Shown in pieces: positions 52,030-61,070 of a stretch of 64,000 nt of DNA; positions within the stretch are counted from its first letter, which is position 1; each line of letters begins with the position of its first letter. The position numbers and the translations under genes were made by a program. Below the pieces are notes generated by a model. The model made no database searches. It had not been told where the DNA came from and was given only the letters and a program-made list of their open reading frames with translations. The stretch comes from DATJGR01 sp041739525 (lineage in GTDB: Bacteria; Pseudomonadota; Gammaproteobacteria; Pseudomonadales; Azotimanducaceae). The stretch spans positions 36,821 through 100,820 of the forward strand of contig JBGSNQ010000165.1 of the NCBI GenBank assembly GCA_041739525.1, read 5' to 3'.

Positions 52030-53305
52030 CACTAGGCCGGCGGCCGACGCGCCAACCCGCGAAAAGCCCGATCAACACGATGACGACTGCGCCGATCGCA
52101 ATCGCCTTCACCATTGCACCCGCGCGCATCGTCACCATCACCAGGTCCATGTAACCGGTCTGCCAGAACACCCACTCCCCGGCCAGCGTGCTGGCAAGAC
52201 TGGTGTCGCCGGTTTCGAGCACCACGATCGCGTCGCCGGTCTTCGGATTCAGTCGCACCGAGGTGTTGATCGCCGGATCGTTGCTGCCGTCGTGCCCTAC
52301 GATGAAATCGCCGTCATCGAGCGGTGCAAACAGAATCACCCCGAGACCCCATAAATCGGCGCCATACAACTTCGCGTGCGGCGTGCGCATCGCCCGCAAC
52401 GTTTCGGGCTTCAGCACGCCGCGACCGATCGGCTCCCCTTCCCGCCCGGGAACGTGCGCCTGAACGAACCGCACCATGTCGGCCACGTTGGTGTAAAGCG
52501 ACGCTGCCGACTTCGCGCGGAACTGGTAGTGGATCGCCTTGCCGCCGTTCGTATCGTAGAAGGTCGCGACGTCGGGCGTGGATGGATCGACCGTGAAGGT
52601 AGAACGCGCCATTCCCAACGGATTGAATATGGCGCGCCGCAGATACGCTTCGAACGACTCGCCGGTTACCTCCTCGACCAGCAACTGCAGAATCAGATAA
52701 CCGCCGCCGGAGTACTGCCACTTCGAGCCGGGCGGATTGCCAACACGAATCTCTCCCGAATGTCCGGGCGACGCATCAGGATGCCGCAGGTTTTCTTCGA
52801 GGCTCGGCAGTTCTACGTCCGGTGGGAATCCGGCGAAGCCGAGTCCGTCAGTCAAACCCGCGGTATGGCTCAGCAGACGACGCACCGTTACGCCGTCGTT
52901 GCCGAATTCGCTCGGCGGCAACTGCCAACGGGTGAGATAGCGCGACACCGGCGCATCCAGATCGACCTTGCCCGATTCGACCAGCGTCATCACCGCCCAC
53001 GCGGTGATCCACTTGCTGAGCGAGGCCACCTGGAACAGCGTGTCGGGCCCCACGGCATCGCCCACCGAAACAAAATACTCATCGGAAGCCACGCCGCTTT
53101 CGATCAACGCGAACCCCACGTTCCCCCGGTTGCGCGCATCGATCAGCTGCTTCTCGGCGTTCAGAAACGCCGCCGCATCGCCTGCAGGCGCCAGCGCGCG
53201 GTGCCACCAACCCTCGATCGTACCGATCAACACGAGCGCCGCCCACGCCACTACGGCCAACAGTGTTGCAAGGGCGATCGCAACGCGTGGATGGCGGCGC
53301 AGCAT
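52016..53305 (-). CDS. Serine hydrolase, class C beta-lactamase/esterase family, membrane-anchored
   Basis: Protein of 429 residues. One N-terminal membrane segment (about 8-30) and one C-terminal segment (about 398-418) frame a beta-lactamase-fold domain. The catalytic SxxK reads SLSK in FQVASLSKWITAWAV, and the YxN motif appears as YSGGGY, suggesting an esterase or peptidase rather than a true beta-lactamase. A late GHDGSN provides the third (HxG-type) motif. It is translated 2 bp after the thiolase stop, so it is probably part of that operon. The substrate is unknown. Confidence 0.87.
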   Translation of the reverse strand: MLRRHPRVAIALATLLAVVAWAALVLIGTIEGWWHRALAPAGDAAAFLNAEKQLIDARNRGNVGFALIESGVASDEYFVSVGDAVGPDTLFQVASLSKWITAWAVMTLVESGKVDLDAPVSRYLTRWQLPPSEFGNDGVTVRRLLSHTAGLTDGLGFAGFPPDVELPSLEENLRHPDASPGHSGEIRVGNPPGSKWQYSGGGYLILQLLVEEVTGESFEAYLRRAIFNPLGMARSTFTVDPSTPDVATFYDTNGGKAIHYQFRAKSAASLYTNVADMVRFVQAHVPGREGEPIGRGVLKPETLRAMRTPHAKLYGADLWGLGVILFAPLDDGDFIVGHDGSNDPAINTSVRLNPKTGDAIVVLETGDTSLASTLAGEWVFWQTGYMDLVMVTMRAGAMVKAIAIGAVVIVLIGLFAGWRVGRRPSATAP

Positions 53306-53307
53306 CG

Positions 53308-54456
53308 TTACGCGTTGCCCAGAACGTGCACGACGCACACCGCGCCGACGCCGACCATGTGCGCGAGACCGAGCCGCGCGTTCGCGTGTTGCCGAACGCC
53401 CGCTTCGCCGCGCAACTGTCTGGCGATTTCGGCGATCTGACCGATTCCGGTCGGACCGATCGGATGTCCCATCGCCAACAATCCGCCCGAGGGGCTAACA
53501 GCCACGTCGCCGCCGATGTCGAACGCACCGCTGCGCAGCATGGCTGGTGCTTCGCCGTTGCCGGCAACACCCATGGCTTCGAGATAGAAGATTTCCTCTA
53601 CCGAGAACGCATCATGCAATTCGATGACATCGAGATCGGTCGGCTTGATGCCCGCTTCGGCAATCGCCTGCGCGGTGGTCTGCCGCGTCAGTTCGGCGTC
53701 GAAGTTCGACGACTCCGCATAAACCACTTCGGTGCGCTGCGCAGTCGACAGCACTCGTACACAGCGTTTGCGATCGATGCCCAGGCGTTCGATTGCGTCT
53801 TCCGATGCAATGATCGCAGCTGCCGCGCCCTCGCCCACCGGACAACACTGCAGTCGCGTCAGCGGCCCCGAAATCGGCGGGTCGTTCAACACGTCGATCA
53901 GCGAGCGCGCCTGTTGGCGCTGCGCATACGGATTGTGCGCACCGTTGCCGTGGTTCTTCACGGCAACGCGCGCGAAGTCTTCGGACGACGCGTGGTGTCG
54001 CTCCATGTATCGCTGCGCCAGCAACGCGAAGTGTGTGAACGGCACGATGCGGCCGCCCTCGATGCCACGAATGCCGGTTTGCGAACCTGCCAGAGGGCGC
54101 CCGCTCGGCTTGTCCACGCCGATTGCGAGCGACACTTCGGATACGCCGGTTGCAACTTCGAGCGCCGCCAATCGAAATGCGGTCGATCCCGACGCCGATG
54201 CATTTTCGACCTGCTGCATCGGAATGCCTGTACCCCCCAGGTGTCGCAACATCACGCGCGTCGATGCCATGCCGAGCAACGCGGTGCCGTGGAACACGGA
54301 TTCCACCGCGGGCCAATCGATATGCGCATCGCGCAGCGATTCGCGCACCGCCGCGAGACCGAGCACCGGATACGGCGTTTCGGTGAGGCGTTGATAGGGG
54401 TGAAGTCCGATGCCGACGACATATACGGGGCGAAACGCCGAAAGTGGTTTGGTCAT
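53308..54456 (-). CDS. Thiolase-superfamily protein lacking the nucleophilic Cys (Ltp2/SCP2-thiolase-like aldolase candidate)
   Basis: Thiolase-fold protein of 382 residues of the SCP2/lipid-transfer type. The N-x-C-x-S-G nucleophile loop reads N85-A-S-A-S-G90, so the catalytic Cys is Ser87. The later ELHDAFSVEEI His region and GGLLAMGHPIGPTG loop are intact. Loss of the Cys rules out ordinary thiolysis. Ltp2-type aldolases, which remove the last propionyl unit of steroid side chains, are described as lacking that Cys and needing a DUF35 partner; the next gene upstream is such a DUF35 protein, joined by ATGA overlap. ATG 54456 is chosen for that overlap. Assignment to a retro-aldol reaction is inference. 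Confidence 0.85.
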   Translation of the reverse strand: MTKPLSAFRPVYVVGIGLHPYQRLTETPYPVLGLAAVRESLRDAHIDWPAVESVFHGTALLGMASTRVMLRHLGGTGIPMQQVENASASGSTAFRLAALEVATGVSEVSLAIGVDKPSGRPLAGSQTGIRGIEGGRIVPFTHFALLAQRYMERHHASSEDFARVAVKNHGNGAHNPYAQRQQARSLIDVLNDPPISGPLTRLQCCPVGEGAAAAIIASEDAIERLGIDRKRCVRVLSTAQRTEVVYAESSNFDAELTRQTTAQAIAEAGIKPTDLDVIELHDAFSVEEIFYLEAMGVAGNGEAPAMLRSGAFDIGGDVAVSPSGGLLAMGHPIGPTGIGQIAEIARQLRGEAGVRQHANARLGLAHMVGVGAVCVVHVLGNA

Positions 54457-54881
54457 GATCGCGCGTCCGCTTGTTCCAACAGCGAAAAGCGAAGCTCGAG
54501 CTTGTCGGATGGCGCGTCCGGTGGCGCTGGCGCCGGGAACAAACGACCTTCTACGCGCGCGCCGATGTGCATCGCATCGTCGGTGGTCTCGATCATCGTT
54601 GCGCGCACTGTCGGTCCGGCGTCGAGAGTGACCTCGCCGATCACGAACGGCGCTGCGATCGTCTTCGCCTGATGCATGTGCACTTTTGCATAAGAGGCGA
54701 GTCTTCCGATGGCAACCAGTTCGATGTCCCGCAAGGAATCGGCCATCGCGCCGCACTTTTCACACCCGAACCGTTGCCGCGGGAAGGCAACGAAGCCGCA
54801 CTCAGAACACTGCATCCCCAACAACTCGACCGAGTCGCCGGCTTTGCGGTACAGGTCGGGATGGCTCAGATCGTCGCTCAT
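54453..54881 (-). CDS. DUF35 / OB-fold zinc-ribbon protein, partner of the thiolase-like protein
   Basis: Protein of 142 residues. An N-terminal zinc ribbon (CSEC about 25-28, CEKC about 40-43) precedes an OB-fold acyl-CoA-associated domain (IGRLASYAKVHMH, PFVIGEVTLDAGPTVRATMIE). Such ChsH2-DUF35-like proteins bind SCP2-type thiolases or aldolases and complete their active site or CoA pocket. Its TGA overlaps the thiolase-like ATG, so the two are made in equal amounts. The long Ala/Pro/Asp-rich C-terminal part is variable. Confidence 0.9.
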   Translation of the reverse strand: MSDDLSHPDLYRKAGDSVELLGMQCSECGFVAFPRQRFGCEKCGAMADSLRDIELVAIGRLASYAKVHMHQAKTIAAPFVIGEVTLDAGPTVRATMIETTDDAMHIGARVEGRLFPAPAPPDAPSDKLELRFSLLEQADARS

Positions 54882-55061
54882 TGGTGTACCGCCTGGTCTC
54901 CGAACCGAAATCGTGTGGACCCGAACCCGCCAAGGAGTCTAGAGTCGACTTGGGAGATGATCAATTGAGCGCGATGATTTGTCTGTCGAGGGGAGACACA
55001 TGACAAACTATCAACGAATCGCGTGGTTGGTCGCACCGTTTCGACGCGCGGCAGACTGAAC

Positions 55062-55718
55062 ATGGGGTTCCTCGCGGATAGCCTGTCGCCGGGCACGCGT
55101 CTCGGTGAGATCCTGTTCGGGCTCATCATGACGCTGACATTCACACTGGGTGCCGGCGCCTATTTCGGCGGATCCGAAGGCGCCACAACAGACCTGTTGT
55201 ACGCAACGATCGGATGCAACATCGCGTGGGGCATCATCGATGCGGTGCTGATGCTGTTCAATACCATCTTCGACCGCAGCCGACTCGCGCGACTTGGCAC
55301 CGCCATAGCCTCCAGTCCCAACGACGAAACCGCGGTTGCCATCGTGGCCAGCGAACTGAACGAAACGCTGGTGCCGATCACGACGGCCGATCAACGCGAC
55401 GCGCTCTACCGCAATGTCATCGCGAAGGTGCGCAGTTCGGAGCGCAGGCGTCCGCAGTTGACGCGGGCGGATTTTCTCGCCGCAGTGGCGATATTCTGTT
55501 ACGTGTTTGCGGCGAGTTTCCCAGCCGCGCTGCCGTTTCTGCTGATCGACGATCCGTGGCTTGCGCTGCGCGCTTCCAATGCGTTGCTGATCGGCATTCT
55601 GTTCTGGGTCGGCTACCGATGGGCCGGCTACACGAACCTGTCCCCTCTGGGTACAGGTCTGGTGCTCGTTGCCATCTCCGTAACGCTCGTGGCGATTGCG
55701 ATTCCTCTCGGCGGATGA
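55062..55718 (+). CDS. Membrane protein of the VIT1/CCC1 (iron/manganese transporter) type
   Basis: Protein of 218 residues with about five membrane segments and a cytoplasmic loop. The N-terminal GEILFGLIMTLTFTLGAGAY and the closing strands resemble the VIT1/CCC1 family, which moves Fe2+ or Mn2+; the Glu/Met sites of well-studied members are only partly visible, so substrate is uncertain. A charged helix pair (NDETAVAIVASELNETLVPI, DALYRNVIAKVRSSERRRP) lies between residues 80 and 135. ATG 55062 is the first after the start of the hydrophobic part. It begins the long co-directional gene run. Confidence 0.7.
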   Translation: MGFLADSLSPGTRLGEILFGLIMTLTFTLGAGAYFGGSEGATTDLLYATIGCNIAWGIIDAVLMLFNTIFDRSRLARLGTAIASSPNDETAVAIVASELNETLVPITTADQRDALYRNVIAKVRSSERRRPQLTRADFLAAVAIFCYVFAASFPAALPFLLIDDPWLALRASNALLIGILFWVGYRWAGYTNLSPLGTGLVLVAISVTLVAIAIPLGG

Positions 55719-55798
55719 CGCCCGGCATTGGCTGCGGGAGTTACCGCATCATCACCAAGCAACAACCGACATCCTCCATCTGAAGAAAGGAGAAAACC

Positions 55799-56896
55799 AT
55801 GTTGCCGCAAACCGTCGAGGCTCTGGCTGCACAGCGGTTGCTCGATGTGCTGATCAGGGCCGGTATCATCACGGTACTGGCCATATTCTGCTACGGCGTG
55901 TTTCGCCCCTTCCTCAACCTGGTGCTGTGGTCGCTGATCCTGGCCATCACGCTCTACCCCGCACATCTGTGGCTCAAATCGAAGATCGGCACCGACGGCC
56001 GCGCCGCCACTCTGCTCATCCTGATCGCCATCGCGCTGATGATCGGCCCGGTCTACTTCCTCGGCACGTCGTTGGCGGAGTCGGCGGAGCAGGCGGTTGA
56101 CGTGGTCAAAAGCGGCGAATACCACATTCCGCCGCCGCCGGAATCGGTCGCCGGCTGGCCGCTGATCGGAGAACGTCTGCACGCCGTCTGGTTGTCCGCC
56201 TCCACCGACCTGACCGCGCTCGTCCGCAAGTGGGCACCCGAACTGAAAGATGCAGGCATGACCGCGCTCGGCACGCTGGCGGGCGTGGGCGTCGGGTTTC
56301 TGGTGTTCATTGCGGCGCTGATCATCGCCGGCGTGTTCATGGCCTTCGGCGAGACGGGAAGCAACGCCGCGGTGCGCATTCTCACGCGCCTCACCGGGCC
56401 GGAGCGTGGACCGTCGATCGCCGAACTGTGCACTGCCACCGTTCGCGCGGTGGCGCAGGGCGTGGTCGGCATCGCGTTCATTCAGGCACTGCTGCTCGGT
56501 GTCGGTTTTCTGGTCAAAGGTGTGCCCGGCGCAGGGCTGCTGTCGCTGGCCGCGCTGTTGCTCGGCATCATGCAATTGCCTGTCGTGCTGATCACCCTGC
56601 CGGTGATCGCGATCGTGCTCGGCATGGAAGGCGCCACTGTGGGCACCATCGTGTTTTCGATCTACGCATTCGTGGCCGGCCTGGCCGACAACGTGTTGAA
56701 GCCGTTGATGCTCGGGCGCGGTCTCGACGTACCGATGCCGGTCATACTTATCGGCGCGATCGGCGGCATGGTCACCGGCGGCATCATCGGCTTGTTCATC
56801 GGCCCGGTGGCGCTGGCGGTGAGTTATCAGCTGTTCTGGCAATGGGTGGACCAACAGGTGCCGCCCGCCGCAACTGGCGTACAACCGCCTAACTGA
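55799..56896 (+). CDS. AI-2E family transporter
   Basis: Membrane protein of 365 residues of the AI-2 exporter (TqsA/PerM) superfamily. Hydrophobic segments are arranged as two N-terminal pairs, a long periplasmic region (about 100-140) and a C-terminal group. The family signature near VGIAFIQALLLGVGFLVKGVPGAGLLSLAALLLGIMQLPV and DNVLKPLMLGRGLDVPMPVILIGAIGGM is clear. GAAAGGAG just upstream marks the start. Cargo may be signals or small solutes; AI-2 transport itself is not shown. The NodT-family gene follows after 11 bp. Confidence 0.9.
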   Translation: MLPQTVEALAAQRLLDVLIRAGIITVLAIFCYGVFRPFLNLVLWSLILAITLYPAHLWLKSKIGTDGRAATLLILIAIALMIGPVYFLGTSLAESAEQAVDVVKSGEYHIPPPPESVAGWPLIGERLHAVWLSASTDLTALVRKWAPELKDAGMTALGTLAGVGVGFLVFIAALIIAGVFMAFGETGSNAAVRILTRLTGPERGPSIAELCTATVRAVAQGVVGIAFIQALLLGVGFLVKGVPGAGLLSLAALLLGIMQLPVVLITLPVIAIVLGMEGATVGTIVFSIYAFVAGLADNVLKPLMLGRGLDVPMPVILIGAIGGMVTGGIIGLFIGPVALAVSYQLFWQWVDQQVPPAATGVQPPN

Positions 56897-56910
56897 CGCA
56901 CAGAGGGGTG

Positions 56911-58398
56911 ATGCGGCGCTCGGCGCTACACGGCCTGTTGCTCTTGCAAGGCGCGTTCGGCCTCGCCGGTTGCGTGCAGCTCGGTCCGGATTTCGAGCCA
57001 CCGCGCGAGCCGTGGATCGAGACGTGGAACAGCCCGGCGATCGATCAGGTCACGCGTTTTCGCGAGCAACCGGATGTGCCGCAGTGGTGGTCCGTGTTCA
57101 ACGACCCGGTGCTCGACCAGTTGATCGCCGACGCGGACGCGAACAATACCGACATCAAGATCGCTGGACTGCGCGTCGTCGAAGCGCGGGCACAACTCGG
57201 TATCGCACAGAGCGGCCGCTATCCGCAGGTGCAGCAGGCCAGCGCGGAACTTCTGTATCTGGACCGCAGCCAGAGCGGCGGCCGAAATCCGCGGGATGAT
57301 CACTTCTGGCAGTACTTCGCCGGCTTCGACGTGGCCTGGGAGCTCGATTTCTGGGGCCGCTTCAGCCGCGCCATCGAAGCCGCCGATGCAAACTACTTCG
57401 CGGCCCATGCCAACTACGAAGATGTGCTGGTACTGCTGCATGCGCAGGTGGCGGAAACCTACATGGCCCTACGCACCACGGAAGCGCGACTGCGCATCGC
57501 TCGAGAGAATACCGAACTGCAGCTACGCAGCCTGGAAATCACCGAGCGTCTGTTCAAAAGCGGCAACAGCGCCGAACTCGATCTGCAGCAGGCGAAAACG
57601 CAGTATCTCGGCACCAAGAGCACGATCCCCGAACTGGAAAGCGCGCTGCGTCGAACCCGCAACGCGCTAGCGATCCTGATCGGCCAGCCGCCCGGTCCCT
57701 TGCCGCAGCTGACGGAAACACAAAGTCTGATTCCCGTCGTAGATGCCGCCGTACTGGAGGACGTCCCGGCCGCATTGTTGCTGCGCCGTCCGGACGTTCG
57801 CGCGGCCGAACTGCAGGTCGCGGCGCAATCGGCCTTGGTCGGTGTGGCGGTTACCGACCTTTATCCGGCGGTGACGTTACTCGGCACCATCGGCTGGTCC
57901 GGCAGCTCTCTCGACGGAAGCGCCGACTCCGTCGATTTCGGCGGCGGGCCGAGTCTGCGCTGGAACGTATTCGACACGGGCCGCTTCAAAAACAACATCC
58001 GGGTGCAGGACGCGCGCCTGCAGCAGCTGATCGAAGCTTACCGGGACCGTGTACGACAGGCGGCACGCGAAGCCGACGACGCGGCGACGGGGCTGATCAA
58101 CGCGCTCGAGCGCGAACGCATTCTGAGCGAAGCCGCGGTGGCGGCCGATCGTTCGTTGACGCTAGCCAACACGCAATACCTCGAAGGCTTTTCCGACTTC
58201 CAGCGCGTGCTCGATACGCAACGCGCGCTGTTCGCGCAGCAGGAGGCTTATCTGCTCAGCCGAAGCGACGCGGTCAACAGCCTGATTGCGCTCTACAAGG
58301 CGCTCGGTGGCGGCTGGTCGAGCCCGCGGGCGGTGGTCGATCCGAGCACACGCGAACAGATGCGTAAACGCACGAACTGGGGCGATCTGCTCGAATGA
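56911..58398 (+). CDS. Outer-membrane efflux channel, NodT/TolC family lipoprotein
   Basis: Channel protein of 495 residues. The N-terminal lipobox LAGC (Cys about residue 21) marks a lipid-anchored outer-membrane protein, and two TolC repeats with long coiled helices follow (AEARAQLGIAQSGRYPQ, ADRSLTLANTQYLEGFSDFQRVLDTQRALFAQQ). NodT-family channels serve HlyD- and RND-type exporters. ATG 56911 is preferred to the GTG at 56908 immediately before it; GAGGGG upstream supports either. The HlyD-type adaptor and DUF2955 permease genes follow, forming a tripartite pump. Confidence 0.94.
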   Translation: MRRSALHGLLLLQGAFGLAGCVQLGPDFEPPREPWIETWNSPAIDQVTRFREQPDVPQWWSVFNDPVLDQLIADADANNTDIKIAGLRVVEARAQLGIAQSGRYPQVQQASAELLYLDRSQSGGRNPRDDHFWQYFAGFDVAWELDFWGRFSRAIEAADANYFAAHANYEDVLVLLHAQVAETYMALRTTEARLRIARENTELQLRSLEITERLFKSGNSAELDLQQAKTQYLGTKSTIPELESALRRTRNALAILIGQPPGPLPQLTETQSLIPVVDAAVLEDVPAALLLRRPDVRAAELQVAAQSALVGVAVTDLYPAVTLLGTIGWSGSSLDGSADSVDFGGGPSLRWNVFDTGRFKNNIRVQDARLQQLIEAYRDRVRQAAREADDAATGLINALERERILSEAAVAADRSLTLANTQYLEGFSDFQRVLDTQRALFAQQEAYLLSRSDAVNSLIALYKALGGGWSSPRAVVDPSTREQMRKRTNWGDLLE

Positions 58399-58452
58399 TT
58401 CAACGTAGGGTGCCGATGCAAAACTGCTCATCGAACAGAAGGTCAGCGCGAA

Positions 58453-59577
58453 ATGAGTGACACCGCAGAAGCGACCGTTCCTCCGGATCCGCCAGCGCCG
58501 ACGCCGGCCGATCCCGCCCGACGAGGCGTCTCGGTCGTCGCAGGGGTGATCGTGCTGACGCTGTTGTGGTACCTGCTCGCCGATCGCTACACGCCTTATA
58601 CACAGCAGGCGCGCGTGCAGGCGCTCATCGTACCGGTCGCCGCCGAAGTCAGCGGCCGCGTAACCGAGGTGCGCGCGCAGAACAACCAGACCGTCGAAGC
58701 CGGCCAGGATCTGTTCCAGATCGACCCGGAACCGTTTCAGATCGCGGTCGAACGTGCTCGCGCCGATCTCGAAGCCACACGTCGACAGGTCGGCGCCAGC
58801 ACCGCCGCCATCGATTCGGCGCTGGCTTCGCAGCGCGCCGCCGAGGCCAACGAACTGCAGAGCCGGCAGGACCGCGATCGCCTCGAGCGTCTGTATCACG
58901 ACGATCCCGGCACCATTTCACTGCGTCGGCTCGAGATCTCCCGCGCCACCTTCGAGCAGGCCGTCGCCAAGGTTGCGGCCGCTCAAGCGGACGTGCAGCG
59001 GGCCCGCGAGCAGGAAGGCGGCAGCAGCGAAGACAACGCGCAGCTGCGTAGCGCTGCCACGACGCTCGAGAAGGCCGAACTGGATCTGGCTAATACGCGG
59101 ATTCGAGCGAGTTCGGCCGGACTGGTGACCGATCTGCGCACCGAGGTCGGCCAGTTCGCTGCGGCCGGCAAGCCGGTGCTGACGCTGATCACCGTCGACG
59201 ACGTGTGGATCAGCGCGGAATTCACCGAGAACAACCTCGGCCACGTGCGACCGGGAACGCCGGTTCGCATCGTGCTCGACGCGCTTCCCGGGCGAGTCTT
59301 CAAGGGCAAGGTGCGCAGTATCGGTTACGGCGTCAGCGTCGGCTCCGAGACTCCGCCCGGCAGTCTGCCAACCGCGCAGAACAATCGGGACTGGCTGCGC
59401 GCGGCGCAACGCTTCCCGGTGATCGTCGAGTTCGAACCGGGACAACTCGACGAGCCACGCGCGCTTCGAATCGGCGGACAGGCCGAAGTGATGGCGTTCC
59501 CACGCGACGGCAACCCCTTGAACCCGCTCGGGCGCATGTTCCTGCGGGTGATGAGCTGGCTCTCGTTCGCGTACTGA
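58453..59577 (+). CDS. HlyD/EmrA-type periplasmic adaptor
   Basis: Membrane fusion protein of 374 residues. One N-terminal membrane segment (about 21-40) follows a Pro-rich cytoplasmic start. The biotinyl-lipoyl motif (VPVAAEVSGRVTEVRAQNNQTVEAGQDLFQID, about 62-94) flanks a long coiled coil (about 100-215) and a beta-barrel (ENNLGHVRPGTPVRIVLD). It links the DUF2955 permease downstream to the NodT channel upstream; the gap to the next gene is 5 bp. The system probably exports aromatic acids or other small toxic acids (inference from AaeA-like partners). Confidence 0.92.
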   Translation: MSDTAEATVPPDPPAPTPADPARRGVSVVAGVIVLTLLWYLLADRYTPYTQQARVQALIVPVAAEVSGRVTEVRAQNNQTVEAGQDLFQIDPEPFQIAVERARADLEATRRQVGASTAAIDSALASQRAAEANELQSRQDRDRLERLYHDDPGTISLRRLEISRATFEQAVAKVAAAQADVQRAREQEGGSSEDNAQLRSAATTLEKAELDLANTRIRASSAGLVTDLRTEVGQFAAAGKPVLTLITVDDVWISAEFTENNLGHVRPGTPVRIVLDALPGRVFKGKVRSIGYGVSVGSETPPGSLPTAQNNRDWLRAAQRFPVIVEFEPGQLDEPRALRIGGQAEVMAFPRDGNPLNPLGRMFLRVMSWLSFAY

Positions 59578-59582
59578 CGACG

Positions 59583-60620
59583 ATGTCGCGACCTACCGAT
59601 CCTCGCCCGCGTCGCGCGCTGCGCCTCGCAACCGGTACCGCGTTGGCCACCGCTGTCGGATTCGGTCTGGCGCTGCCGATCCCGTTCATCGCGCCGATGC
59701 TGACGCTGTTCCTGCTGGCCCGATTGAATCGGCCACTGCCCCTGCGTGCAGTCGTTGGGTTACCGCTGCTGGTCGCCATCACGACCAGCAGCGGTCTATT
59801 GATAATTCCGCTGCTCCAGTACGCATCCGTCAGCGGCATTCTGCTGATCAGTCTGGCGCTGTTCATGTGCTTCAGATACATGTTGCGCGGCGGCAACGCG
59901 CTGCTGGCAACGTTTGCGGTAGTCGGCCTGACGATGATCTCCGCGGCCGGTACCAGCAGCTTCGCCCTGGCGCTGACGGTAATCGAAGCGCTGGCCAAGG
60001 GTCTGCTGGTGGCAGGGCTGGTCGCGTCTCTCAGTCACTGGATGTTTCCCGAACCGCCCAACGTTGCGGCTGGGGTGCCGCCAACCGTCGAGACGCCGAT
60101 CGACTCAGCCTGGATCGCGCTGCGCGCCACGCTGGTGGTGATTCCGGCATTTCTGCTCGCGCTGATCGATCCCAGCACGTACATGCCGCTGATCATGAAG
60201 TCCGTCACGCTCGGCCAGCAGGCATGTACGACGCTCGCACGCGATGCAGCTCGCGAATTGCTCGGCGCCACGCTGCTCGGCGGACTGCTGGCCATCGCGT
60301 TCTGGAGCGCGCTGACGGTCTTTCCGCACCTGTGGATGTTCTTTCTCTGGATGCTGCTGTTCGCGCTGCTGGCGGCCCGCAAACTCTATGCGCTGAGCGC
60401 GACGCGACTGTCCCCCGGATTCTGGCTGAACACGCTGTCGACACTGATACTGCTGCTCGGGCAGTCGGTGCAGGACAGCGCGGCCGGCAAGGACGTCTAC
60501 ACCGCCTTCGCCGTACGTATGGCCCTGTTCGTCGCGGTCACGCTGTATGCGTGCGCGATGATCTACCTGATCGACAACCGCCGCGATCGCCGCAGGACGT
60601 ATCGCACTCACCTCACCTGA
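59583..60620 (+). CDS. DUF2955/FUSC-like integral membrane exporter
   Basis: Membrane protein of 345 residues with ten or so hydrophobic segments. The N-terminal LRLATGTALATAVGFGLALPIPFIAPMLTLFLLARL and the second half around FAVRMALFVAVTLYACAMIYLIDNR resemble DUF2955, a family distantly related to the FUSC/AaeB exporters and often encoded with HlyD adaptors. It forms the inner-membrane part of the tripartite pump with the two preceding genes. It is followed by a potassium-channel-like gene 12 bp later. Confidence 0.88.
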   Translation: MSRPTDPRPRRALRLATGTALATAVGFGLALPIPFIAPMLTLFLLARLNRPLPLRAVVGLPLLVAITTSSGLLIIPLLQYASVSGILLISLALFMCFRYMLRGGNALLATFAVVGLTMISAAGTSSFALALTVIEALAKGLLVAGLVASLSHWMFPEPPNVAAGVPPTVETPIDSAWIALRATLVVIPAFLLALIDPSTYMPLIMKSVTLGQQACTTLARDAARELLGATLLGGLLAIAFWSALTVFPHLWMFFLWMLLFALLAARKLYALSATRLSPGFWLNTLSTLILLLGQSVQDSAAGKDVYTAFAVRMALFVAVTLYACAMIYLIDNRRDRRRTYRTHLT

Positions 60621-60632
60621 AGAGCCTTCACC

Positions 60633-61070
60633 ATGTTGATCAATGTGCTGACGAGCCTGCCCGCAATGCTGTTGTGTCTGCTGATTCAGGCGATTTTCGT
60701 CGCGGCTGGCGTGCGCCAATACGTGCTCTTCAGAGATCGCCCGTCTAACGGCAACGCACTGCTTCGCAACATCGGAATACTGTCGGTAGTGATGATGGTG
60801 ATGCTGGTAGCCAACATCATCCAGATGGCCATCTGGGCGACGCTGTTCATAATCATCGGCGAGTTCGACGAATTCGCGAAGGCGCTGTATTTCTCCAGCG
60901 TGACGTTCGCCACGCTGGGTTATGGTGACGTCGTTTTGTCCGAACAGTGGCGGCTGCTCAGTGGTGTGGAAGCCGCCAACGGAATCCTGATGTTCGGGGT
61001 GTCCACGGCCGTGATGACTGCCGCGGTATTGGATGTTATGAAGCGGTTCGAAACTGGAGGAAGTAGATGA
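60633..61070 (+). CDS. Small potassium-channel-like (Ion_trans_2) protein
   Basis: Protein of 145 residues with three membrane segments. A pore-loop and selectivity filter reads TLGYGD (residues 94-99), between an outer helix (about 45-75) and an inner helix (about 110-135). A two-helix channel of this kind would assemble as a tetramer for K+. The N-terminal hydrophobic segment (LPAMLLCLLIQAIFVAAG) adds a third helix. The TGA overlaps the SDR start (ATGA), an odd coupling of channel and dehydrogenase. Confidence 0.87.
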   Translation: MLINVLTSLPAMLLCLLIQAIFVAAGVRQYVLFRDRPSNGNALLRNIGILSVVMMVMLVANIIQMAIWATLFIIIGEFDEFAKALYFSSVTFATLGYGDVVLSEQWRLLSGVEAANGILMFGVSTAVMTAAVLDVMKRFETGGSR

